In this document: in pieces, positions 16,318 through 21,850 of the stretch
How the letters are laid out: the number at the start of each line of letters is the position of its first letter
Position numbering within the stretch: position 1 is the first letter of the stretch
IMG/VR virus record: IMGVR_UViG_3300031673_000123
Location: 1-44,483 of that record
Length of the DNA: 44,483 nucleotides
Strand: one strand, 5' to 3'
Source: a virus
The notes under the pieces: generated by a model
What the model was told of the DNA's origin: nothing
The model's database searches: none
The model's input: only the letters and a program-made list of their open reading frames with translations
Made by a program: the position numbers and the translations under genes

Positions 16318-16586
16318 CGGCAACCGCATACATTTTGACGCTTGTCCTTGTTTCGATCTCCGTATCGGTTCCGGTTTTGTGGTGGTGTTTTCGGCTGTTG
16401 AGAAGTCTGAGGCAAAGCATAGAGAGAAAGATCGACCATGCCACGGACATGCGGAAAAACGGATTTGAGAAACGGATCCGGGATTTGCAGACAGATGTCA
16501 ACGAAATCAAAAGGGAATTAAAAACACTCAGACAGGTAGCGGCTTTTGTCAACAAAACACCGCTACCGGATTGCATGAAGGATTAA
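16314..16586 (+). CDS. Membrane-anchored coiled-coil protein, i-spanin-like
   Basis: This 90-residue protein has an N-terminal membrane segment (about 5-27) and a continuous basic/acidic coiled coil (LRSLRQSIERKIDHATDMRKNGFEKRIRDLQTDVNEIKRELKTLRQ). An inner-membrane anchor with a periplasmic coiled coil is the architecture of Rz-type i-spanins, and the following gene encodes a tiny exported Pro/Cys-containing protein. This pairing is only suggestive, because Rz/Rz1 families share no strong motifs. Confidence 0.55.
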   Translation: MTATAYILTLVLVSISVSVPVLWWCFRLLRSLRQSIERKIDHATDMRKNGFEKRIRDLQTDVNEIKRELKTLRQVAAFVNKTPLPDCMKD

Positions 16587-16589
16587 AAA

Positions 16590-16748
16590 ATGAAGAAACT
16601 GTTTATCGCCATCGTGGCACTGCTTATTTCGTCGGGTGCCTGTGACCCGATCATGGCAAAAGACCCCGGATATCTCGGAGGTCCGTCGTCATCCACTTGC
16701 AGGACCGATCCGCCAGGTCCGGCGTGCCCAAACCCGGTAGGCAAATAG
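16590..16748 (+). CDS. 52-residue exported or lipoprotein-like peptide, o-spanin candidate
   Basis: The peptide starts MKKLFIAIVALLISSGACDP, a signal sequence ending in SGAC that resembles a lipobox (position -3 is Ser, so weak). The mature part is short and rich in Pro, Gly and Ser (GYLGGPSSSTCRTDPPGPACPNPVGK). Size, Pro content and possible lipidation match Rz1-type outer-membrane spanins. It begins 3 bases after the i-spanin-like gene and ends 3 bases before the connector gene. An alternative is a disulfide-bonded periplasmic peptide cleaved after IMA (residue 23). Confidence 0.55.
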   Translation: MKKLFIAIVALLISSGACDPIMAKDPGYLGGPSSSTCRTDPPGPACPNPVGK

Positions 16749-16751
16749 ATC

Positions 16752-17552
16752 ATGCTTCGCTACACAACCATACGCGGGCCGCGATACCTGCCGTTAACTC
16801 CGACAGAAGTCAAGCAATGGATCTACCGGCATCCGACGTTTACCGACGACGACGACCGGATATCATGGCTGATTGCCTCAGCAACGGAGGCCATCCAACT
16901 GGAAACCGGGGCGATGGTATGCAACCAGCGGATCAAGTGGCACCCTTGGCGTTTTGGCAGCCAGAATCCGGAGGTTTGCGCGGGACGTGAAATGTACATG
17001 CCATTCGGAAACAATTCGGAAATCGTTGTCATGTATGTCGATTCCGATGGCGTCACGCAGACCATGCCGGCGACCGACTACAGGGTGATTGAGTCGGAAA
17101 ACAGCAACTATATCCTTGCGCTGGAATTCGAAAAGGACTGGCCTACCGACATCGACGGAACTGCGATTGATTCGATATCGATAACATTCGATTGCGGATG
17201 GCATGTCGGAGATATTTGGACCGCGTCAACCTCCTACAATATCGGCGACATCATGCTCCCGACATCCCAAAAACGGCTTGGATTGGCTTACGAATGCCAG
17301 TTTGCCGGGACATCTGGGACAGCGGAGCCGGTGCTCACAACCGAAATCGGGGCGGCGTATCCGGAGGGGCCGGACACGCTCGTATGGGAGTGCATCGGGA
17401 AAACAATCCCGGGCGACATCCGGAGCGCGATGTTCGCGTATTGCGGAGAGAAAATGCGGGAAACCGGGATGTACAAAGAATATCCGAACCTAAATTTGTT
17501 GCCGGAGGCATGGAAAACAATCGTGGGAAACAGGAGACTCTATTTTGGATAA
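16752..17552 (+). CDS. Head-tail connector protein with inserted beta module
   Basis: The N-terminal region (LTPTEVKQWIYRHPTFTDDDDRISWLIASATEAIQLETG, about 16-54) is the helical core of gp6/PhiE125 gp8-like head-tail connectors that dock on the portal. The C-terminal helix (IPGDIRSAMFAYCGEKMRETG) completes that fold. Between them, about residues 155-215 (WTASTSYNIGDIMLPTSQKR...YECQFAGTSGTAEPV...LVWECIG) is a self-contained W-to-W module common in phage fibre and tail proteins, here inserted into a connector. The protein is therefore longer (266 residues) than usual. Confidence 0.8.
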   Translation: MLRYTTIRGPRYLPLTPTEVKQWIYRHPTFTDDDDRISWLIASATEAIQLETGAMVCNQRIKWHPWRFGSQNPEVCAGREMYMPFGNNSEIVVMYVDSDGVTQTMPATDYRVIESENSNYILALEFEKDWPTDIDGTAIDSISITFDCGWHVGDIWTASTSYNIGDIMLPTSQKRLGLAYECQFAGTSGTAEPVLTTEIGAAYPEGPDTLVWECIGKTIPGDIRSAMFAYCGEKMRETGMYKEYPNLNLLPEAWKTIVGNRRLYFG

Positions 17553-17742
17553 TAAAATGACAATGCCGGCGGTGACGAACGCCGACGAGCTCGCGTGGTT
17601 CAGGCGGGCGCTTGGTCTGCCGAAAGATGCCACATTTCTTGACTGCGTGAAGTCGATTCGGGAACTCCAGCTTTCCCGTGTTCCGGCAAATCGGGACATG
17701 ACCGAAAAGTTCAACGGGCGGATTCACGGTCCGGATGATTAG
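17545..17742 (+). CDS. Small hypothetical protein in head-tail module
   Basis: This 65-residue mostly helical protein (NADELAWFRRALGLPKDATFLDCVKSIRELQLSRV) is of unknown family. The TTG at 17545 is chosen because AGGAG (17532-17536) is 8 bases upstream, whereas ATG 17557 would be 20 bases away. It overlaps the connector gene by 8 bases and the head-closure gene by 8. Confidence 0.55.
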   Translation: MDNKMTMPAVTNADELAWFRRALGLPKDATFLDCVKSIRELQLSRVPANRDMTEKFNGRIHGPDD

Positions 17743-18100
17743 ACCCTACCATTTCCGGCACGTCGCCAAAATCACGCGACCGGTAATAACGCAGACGAAT
17801 CCCGGAGACGAACCGGAAACGACGTTTGTCGACGTGATTCCTGCAATGCGCGTCCGGATAGTGTCCAAGCGCTCAGAGGCGACACTTGTGGCCGGGGCGT
17901 TTCGAGCGTTGGATTTCTGGGAGGTTTGGTTTCAGAATCCGGGATACCAGACACAGATTTTGCAGGGCTACCACATTACGATTTTTGGTTTTCGTGGACA
18001 TGACCGGGAATTTATCATCGACGGATTTTATCCGCCAAACAGCGACGCGGACGACTTTCATGTCGTTTGCAGCCAGGAGGTTGAAAGGGAACCATGCTGA
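17735..18100 (+). CDS. Head closure / head-tail adaptor protein
   Basis: This 121-residue beta-rich protein resembles SPP1 gp16-like head closure proteins. It opens with an RHVAKITRPV strand, then VIPAMRVRIVSKRSEATLVAGAFRALDFWEVWF and a REFIIDGFYPPNSDADDFHVVCSQE end, which matches the conserved finish (I-x-G-V-x-D-x-x-x-R-xx-x-L-x-x-x-A-E) in general plan. The position directly after the connector is typical. It would close the DNA channel after packaging and provide the tail-docking face. Confidence 0.65.
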   Translation: MIRPYHFRHVAKITRPVITQTNPGDEPETTFVDVIPAMRVRIVSKRSEATLVAGAFRALDFWEVWFQNPGYQTQILQGYHITIFGFRGHDREFIIDGFYPPNSDADDFHVVCSQEVEREPC

Positions 18101-18270
18101 AAGATGAAAATATAATGACCGACAGGAGCGTAGAGATGGGGTTTGCCATTTCGGAGGGCGTAAAGCTGGTTTTGCTGGTGCTTTTGCCGGCGATAAAGGA
18201 CGCGGCGGAGAAATCTGAAAACAAGATTGACGACGCGCTCGTAAAAATTCTGGAGGTGCTGCTCAAATGA
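18094..18270 (+). CDS. 58-residue hypothetical protein
   Basis: The peptide begins MLKDENIMTDRSVEMGF and contains a hydrophobic stretch (VKLVLLVLLPAI) flanked by charged helices. GAAAGGGA lies just upstream of ATG 18094; it overlaps the head-closure gene by 7 bases and the next gene by ATGA at 18267-18270, which supports translation. It could be a membrane-associated or simply amphipathic small protein. Function unknown. Confidence 0.5.
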   Translation: MLKDENIMTDRSVEMGFAISEGVKLVLLVLLPAIKDAAEKSENKIDDALVKILEVLLK

Positions 18271-18479
18271 AACATATTGCTGATGAGTTTGCGGAAAAAA
18301 TGCCGTTTCTGTCAGAGAAAATTGACTCTCAGTCCTTGATAACATGCATAAACAAAGATTGCATCCACAATAATTATAATGCGTGCAACTGCAAGCACGT
18401 GACAATCCGTGATGCAAAATGCATCAATTTCTGTAGCATCAACGAGTTTGTCCCGGAAGAAATGTGGGTTGAATCGTGA
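18267..18479 (+). CDS. DUF1540-like Cys-rich protein
   Basis: The 70-residue protein has ITCINKDCIHNNYNACNCKHVTI followed by KCINFC, matching the C-x5-C-x2-N-x5-C-x-C...C spacing of DUF1540-type small metal-binding proteins. ATG 18267 overlaps the upstream stop. Its codon use is more AT-rich than that of neighbours such as the terminator gene, consistent with recent acquisition. Its stop overlaps the first, vestigial copy of the repeat at 18476. Confidence 0.6.
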   Translation: MKHIADEFAEKMPFLSEKIDSQSLITCINKDCIHNNYNACNCKHVTIRDAKCINFCSINEFVPEEMWVES

Positions 18480-18499
18480 TCCTGACCGAACTCAAAAAC
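18476..18499 (+). repeat. 24-bp direct repeat, left copy: vestigial gene start
   Basis: This copy is identical to 18773-18796. It begins with GTG overlapping the TGA of the DUF1540-like gene and would encode MILTELKN before diverging and stopping four codons later. The right copy is the true start of the tail gene at 18773, overlapping the TGA of the gene at 18534-18776 in exactly the same way. Confidence 0.9.
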
Positions 18500-18533
18500 C
18501 ATACTGATGACTGACAGGGGAGGGGGTATGAAA

Positions 18534-18776
18534 ATGCAAGATTACCAAAAAAGAGTTATCGAAGAAAAAGCGGAGCTTGATAAAAAAATTTCGAAACTTG
18601 GAAATTTTTTCGATTCGGAAATTTTTAGTGGGCTGCGAAATCACGAAAAAACATTGATGCATATCCAATACGCTTCAATGCTGACCTATTCTGCCACTTT
18701 GGAAAAAAGAATGCAGTGTTTTAAAAGTGACGATTATCGAAGCAACTATATTCGTTCCAGGAGCGAAAATCAGTGA
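18534..18776 (+). CDS. Small coiled-coil phage protein, probable inserted cargo gene
   Basis: The 80-residue protein (QDYQKRVIEEKAELDKKISKLGNFFDSEIFSGL...) matches a widespread small phage family with a VxEKxELxxKIxKLxxF core, related to proteins labelled crAss001_48-like. ATG 18534 is chosen because AGGGGG (18521-18526) is 7 bases upstream; ATG 18528 is too close. It is AT-rich relative to the surrounding tail genes and lies between the two 24-bp repeats, so it seems to be an insertion into the tail operon. Confidence 0.65.
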   Translation: MQDYQKRVIEEKAELDKKISKLGNFFDSEIFSGLRNHEKTLMHIQYASMLTYSATLEKRMQCFKSDDYRSNYIRSRSENQ

Positions 18777-18796
18777 TCCTGACCGAACTCAAAAAC
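18773..18796 (+). repeat. 24-bp direct repeat, right copy: true gene start
   Basis: This copy is identical to 18476-18499. It contains the GTG start codon and first seven further codons of the tail gene at 18773. Confidence 0.9.
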
Positions 18797-19240
18797 ATAA
18801 TTTTTGCCTATGCCGACACCTATGGCGCGGGCTGGCTCGCCAAAATCAGCGGCGGGATTTATCCGGGCCGTGCTCCGGACTGCGCGGCTGGGCAGACTCC
18901 GAAAGTCCCTTACTGTGTTTGGAGTTGGATTGACGTCATGGACATCCGGACGGCGACCAACCTGCGCGACAGGATAGGAATACAGTTTCTTTTTTACGGG
19001 TCTGATATGGATACCGTCAACGACCTAACAGAAAATTGTTCGTGCCTTTTCGGGGCGTCATTCGAGGGATTGAAAGACTTGTCCCCGCTCTATCCCGATT
19101 TGCGGATGCGTGTCGGCGAGCCTCCGTATGTCCCGGCCACGTATGACGACACCGACAAAAGCCGATTTGCGAGGTGGGTCGGGATGTCACAATTTTATAT
19201 TGATGTGACAAAAAACGAGACAACAACTTGTTGCTGGTAA
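18773..19240 (+). CDS. Probable tail terminator / tail completion protein
   Basis: This 155-residue protein has the layout of tail terminators: an N-terminal helix (ILTELKNIIFAYADTYG), an RDRIGIQFLFYGSDMDTVNDLTENC strand-helix unit and a long tail. Its place, after head closure and immediately before the major tail protein, is where tail terminator genes are found. The GTG start lies in the 24-bp repeat and overlaps the upstream TGA. The assignment rests mainly on synteny. Confidence 0.55.
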   Translation: MILTELKNIIFAYADTYGAGWLAKISGGIYPGRAPDCAAGQTPKVPYCVWSWIDVMDIRTATNLRDRIGIQFLFYGSDMDTVNDLTENCSCLFGASFEGLKDLSPLYPDLRMRVGEPPYVPATYDDTDKSRFARWVGMSQFYIDVTKNETTTCCW

Positions 19241-19270
19241 CTTTTGAAACAATAAATAGGAGAAACAATC

Positions 19271-20035
19271 ATGGGTACAACTTGCACAATCGACAGGGGT
19301 GAGGCGCTTTCGTCTCACGAGATGGCTCTCCAGATGTATACTGATCTGGCAATCGGAAGCCGCAAATTCGTCATCGGGCTTACCGGGATCAAGCCCCCTG
19401 TAGGATATCAGCGGGGGAATGTGGCTGTTGACCAGGCCGGGACACTGGGATTCGACATCCCGACGTTACCGAGATTTCAGCCGATCACGGCCAAACTGGA
19501 CTACCAGTACAACGACACGGAGCACGCGGAACTGAGTAACCGGGGGCTTTGCGCGCAGGATTACAAGCAGGATATGTGGATATACGCACGCCGGGACAAG
19601 GTAAACTCGGCAAATGACATCATTTGGATCCCGAACCATATCCAGTTTCCGAACGGCGGGTTCAGCGTCCAAAACTTCAACCTTGGCGAGCAGTCGGTAA
19701 ACGGCAAATGGGCCGTTGACGTCACGCTTCTGTCAAACATTCAGTGCATCACGGCGTTTATCCACATCGAGGATGCCGCGGTGCCGACCATAACGTTCAC
19801 GACCGGAGCCAACGACACCATCGCCCGCAGCGCCGGCAGCTTTGTTACTGACGGGATTATCGCCGGGATGAAAGTTTTCATTGACGACGAGGCGGCGGCG
19901 CTTACCAACTACCGGAAAATCGTAACCGTCCAGACAGTGGCGGCCCTTACGCTGACGCTTGAGGACTCCGGAGTTCTGGCGGCGGATGCTGTCGGAAGTG
20001 CAACAACCGTTCTTCGCGCCGGGTGGCAACTGTAA
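19271..20035 (+). CDS. Major tail protein with C-terminal Ig-like module
   Basis: This is a 254-residue protein. The N-terminal about 175 residues include GTLGFDIPTLPRFQPITAKLDYQYND and a VNGKWAVDVTLLSN strand, consistent with tail-tube proteins by size and order. The C-terminal part (TITFTTGANDTIARSAGSFVTDGIIAGMKVFI... LTLTLEDSG) is the domain often appended to phage tail-tube subunits, projecting from the tail surface. A good SD (AGGAG) precedes ATG 19271. It is followed by two hairpins and the tail chaperone pair, the standard order for siphovirus tails. Confidence 0.8.
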   Translation: MGTTCTIDRGEALSSHEMALQMYTDLAIGSRKFVIGLTGIKPPVGYQRGNVAVDQAGTLGFDIPTLPRFQPITAKLDYQYNDTEHAELSNRGLCAQDYKQDMWIYARRDKVNSANDIIWIPNHIQFPNGGFSVQNFNLGEQSVNGKWAVDVTLLSNIQCITAFIHIEDAAVPTITFTTGANDTIARSAGSFVTDGIIAGMKVFIDDEAAALTNYRKIVTVQTVAALTLTLEDSGVLAADAVGSATTVLRAGWQL

Positions 20036-20039
20036 AATA

Positions 20040-20125
20040 GCGCCGAGGTTTGGCGCGGGCCGGGGCTGGCTTTCCCTTTCAACGCCCCGGCCCAAAAATA
20101 AACTTGAAAGGGGATGAAAGGGAAA
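20040..20125 (+). promoter_or_regulatory. Double hairpin whose loop is complementary to the next SD
   Basis: GCGCC (20040-20044) pairs with GGCGC (20052-20056). Then GGGCCGGGGC (20057-20066) pairs perfectly over 10 bp with GCCCCGGCCC (20084-20093). The 17-base loop contains TTTCCCTTTCA (20071-20081), the exact complement of TGAAAGGGAAA (20115-20125), which holds the SD of the chaperone gene. There is no T-run, so a simple terminator is unlikely. A pseudoknot-type block of translation is possible. Confidence 0.6.
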
Positions 20126-20128
20126 ACA

Positions 20129-20647
20129 ATGAGACTCACCAAGAAAATCAGCGAAGTGGTAGCAATCCCGGAAGTTTTCGAATGGAATCCGAAAAAAGAG
20201 GACGGAACCCCGATGCTTGAAAAACCCGTCAAGTACGAGCTCGGCGGGGGAAAAATCAAAGTTTTCAGCATCTCACCGGAAGAGATCGGGAAAATCCGGT
20301 CCAGGTTTATCATCATGTCAATCCGGGGAGGGGAAACCGTTCAGCAGTTCGACGCCTCCGGCTTTCAGGTCGCCCAATTCGTCGCCAGGTGTGGAGGGCC
20401 GGATGGATACTGGGAGGGTTTTTTCGGTCCGGATGGGAATGAGCTAAACTGCACAACCGAAAACCAGAAAGCATTTTCGTGGAATGACGGGTTGCGGGTT
20501 TTTGTCTGCAGCTATGTCGGGGAAATGTTGGACAATGAGGCAACCGGCAAGGCGACGGATGAGGAAAAAAACTTGCTGCGCTCGCTGGCTGGTACACCGG
20601 TCGGCGGGAAAGGTTTAACGCCAATTGCCGGCGTTGTGCGGAAATAG
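20129..20647 (+). CDS. Tail assembly chaperone, short (G-type) product
   Basis: This 172-residue protein is encoded between major tail protein and tape measure genes, where the lambda G/GT-type chaperones lie. ATG 20129 has GAAAGGG (20116-20122) 6 bases upstream; ATG 20114 is too close to its own AAGGGG. The mRNA contains the slippery heptamer A-AAA-AAC at 20566-20572 in this frame, followed by a stem-loop, and the -1 frame is open from there to 21006. This product is therefore the unshifted, abundant form that binds tape measure protein. Confidence 0.8.
   Translation: MRLTKKISEVVAIPEVFEWNPKKEDGTPMLEKPVKYELGGGKIKVFSISPEEIGKIRSRFIIMSIRGGETVQQFDASGFQVAQFVARCGGPDGYWEGFFGPDGNELNCTTENQKAFSWNDGLRVFVCSYVGEMLDNEATGKATDEEKNLLRSLAGTPVGGKGLTPIAGVVRK
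20566..20605 (+). promoter_or_regulatory. -1 programmed frameshift site (slippery heptamer + stem-loop)
   Basis: A-AAA-AAC occupies 20566-20572 in the zero frame of the G-type gene. Eleven bases later GCTGGCTG (20584-20591) can pair with CGGTCGGC (20598-20605) through eight pairs including G-U wobbles, with a GTACAC loop. The -1 frame is closed by TGA at 20560-20562 just before the site and open after it, exactly what a shift here requires. Confidence 0.75.
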
Positions 20648-21006
20648 TCGCCGAGAGGCTGGAGTGGGGGCACCCTGTATCGAACCGGACAGTATGGCTG
20701 TCCGAGGGTGTCCCCGTTGAAATCATCGACGGTCTCGGAAAAGACCCGGATGCAGACTACAACGGAATGATGGATTTTTTCTGCAACCGGTGGGAGGGGC
20801 GTTCCGGTACCCTGACCGGGTGCGCGGTCCATGCGATGCCTGAAAATGGCGACGCGATTCATGTGTTCAATTTTCTGGGCGGGGATTTTAAAAACCAATC
20901 GATTGAATCCGCAATCAGGATGCTGAAAATTGAACCGGTCCGGGAAACGTTCGAAAAGGTCCGTATTTTGGCAGATAAAATCATGACGGAAGTGAACAAA
21001 AAGTAA
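20573..21006 (+). CDS. Tail assembly chaperone T-domain (read by -1 frameshift)
   Basis: The -1 frame after the heptamer encodes about 144 residues (after the slip: LAALAGWYTGRR..., then CAEIVAERLEWGHPVSNRTVWLS, DFFCNRWEGRSG, later SIESAIRMLKIEPVRETFEKVR), joined to the first 148 residues of the G-type protein to give a fusion of about 292 residues. The T-domain normally recruits major tail subunits to the tape measure. No good start codon or SD lies near its beginning; the ATG at 20767 is internal. It is therefore annotated as a fusion part, not an independent gene. Confidence 0.75.
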
Positions 21007-21015
21007 GGGGGATTA

Positions 21016-21201
21016 ATGGCGACAACCGAAATTGAAATCGACAAAAAAGAGTTTGTCAAAAAAATTGTGGAACGTGCCGAAAAACAGTTTCCGGATGATT
21101 ATGTGATGCAAGAACACATGATCCAGCAACAAATTGAGGCGCTTGAACGTGTTCAAAAAATAAGGATGTCTTTCGGAAAGCCGGTCGATGGGAGCAATTG
21201 A
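21016..21201 (+). CDS. Hypothetical small helical protein
   Basis: This 61-residue, charged, helical protein (KKEFVKKIVERAEKQFPDDYVMQEHMIQQQIEALERVQKIR) has a clear SD (AAGGGGG) before ATG 21016. It follows the chaperone T-frame by 9 bases. No family recognised. Its end overlaps the left copy of the 14-bp repeat at 21194. Confidence 0.55.
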   Translation: MATTEIEIDKKEFVKKIVERAEKQFPDDYVMQEHMIQQQIEALERVQKIRMSFGKPVDGSN

Positions 21202-21207
21202 CCGAAA
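21194..21207 (+). repeat. 14-bp direct repeat, left copy (vestigial start)
   Basis: GCAATTGACCGAAA is identical to 21390-21403. Both copies overlap the ...AAT-TGA end of the preceding gene and follow an ATG-x-x-x start, encoding M-x-AIDRN in both cases. The right copy belongs to a real gene, while the left one merges into the reading frame of the Cys-rich gene. Confidence 0.8.
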
Positions 21208-21232
21208 TCATGAACCAAAAAACGGTGACGGT

Positions 21233-21397
21233 ATGTGCAAGGACTGTGTTTTCTGGGACCAAAGCAGGCCGGATTTAAACAGCCAAACCGGAACATGTAG
21301 GCGGTATCCGCCGGTCATCGCCGGTAGGCAGTCGATCTCGCCGGAAACACATAAAATGGACTGGTGCGGGGAATTCAAGGGGGATGAACGCAATTGA
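21233..21397 (+). CDS. Cys-rich small metal-binding protein, probable inserted cargo
   Basis: The 54-residue protein MCKDCVFWDQS...TGTCRRYPPV...MDWCGEF has the C-x2-C...C-R-x-x-P...WCGE pattern of a common small phage/bacterial Cys family that binds a metal centre. In-frame ATG 21188 would add 15 residues (MGAIDRNHEPKNGDG), but those match the start of the next gene and are best read as a duplicated remnant. ATG 21233 with GGTGA upstream is therefore preferred. It lies between the two 14-bp repeats. Confidence 0.65.
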   Translation: MCKDCVFWDQSRPDLNSQTGTCRRYPPVIAGRQSISPETHKMDWCGEFKGDERN

Positions 21398-21524
21398 CCG
21401 AAACGGGATAGTGATAGCTCTCGCAACGATAGCCACGCTGTCCATTTTTTTTCTGACGCCGGAGGTTTCCGAAAAAATAGTCTGCGTCATTGTTGGCGTT
21501 TTGGGAGGGGCTTTGACTAAATGA
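21384..21524 (+). CDS. 46-residue two-helix membrane protein
   Basis: The peptide MNAIDRNGIVIALATIATLSIF... has two hydrophobic segments (about 8-24 and 31-43) split by TPEVSEK. Very small two-TM proteins ahead of tape measure genes occur in many siphoviruses; some are holins, most are uncharacterised. Its start lies in the right copy of the 14-bp repeat and its stop overlaps the next gene as ATGA. The AAGGGGG directly abuts ATG 21384, so the in-frame GTG at 21411 is an alternative start. Confidence 0.5.
   Translation: MNAIDRNGIVIALATIATLSIFFLTPEVSEKIVCVIVGVLGGALTK
21390..21403 (+). repeat. 14-bp direct repeat, right copy
   Basis: Identical to 21194-21207. This copy encodes AIDRN at the N-terminus of the small membrane protein. 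Confidence 0.8.
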
Positions 21525-21847
21525 GCGCGGCAACCGACACAATCGTCGAATGGTTTGGGAAACAGCTTGAAGAGGCTGTAATAGATTCCCTTAAATTGGC
21601 AGTCAACGAATCGACGGACATGATTCTCGATGACGCCGATTCTGCCGTCCCGGTGTTGACCGGCCACCTGAAATCGACGGGCATGAAACGTGATGCAAGG
21701 GTTTTCAAAAACGAGGTTGTGGGAGAGGTGACCTACAACGCCAAATACGCCCAGATCGTCGAATACAAACGGATATATTTAAGGCGCTCACTGACCAAAA
21801 ACGCACACACAAGCCTCGCGAGTTTCGAGGGGAAATTGAAGAGATAA
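21521..21847 (+). CDS. HK97 gp10-like tail component
   Basis: This 108-residue protein has the family core: an N-terminal helix, DDADSAVPVLTGHLKSTGMKRDARV (P-V-x-T-G-x-L-[KR]-x-S/T) and VGEVTYNAKYAQIVEY (Y-A-x-x-V-E-[YF]-G). These match HK97 gp10-like putative tail-component proteins. It is usually encoded between head closure and tail terminator; here it lies between the chaperone and tape measure genes, an atypical placement. Confidence 0.8.
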   Translation: MSAATDTIVEWFGKQLEEAVIDSLKLAVNESTDMILDDADSAVPVLTGHLKSTGMKRDARVFKNEVVGEVTYNAKYAQIVEYKRIYLRRSLTKNAHTSLASFEGKLKR

Positions 21848-21850
21848 AAA

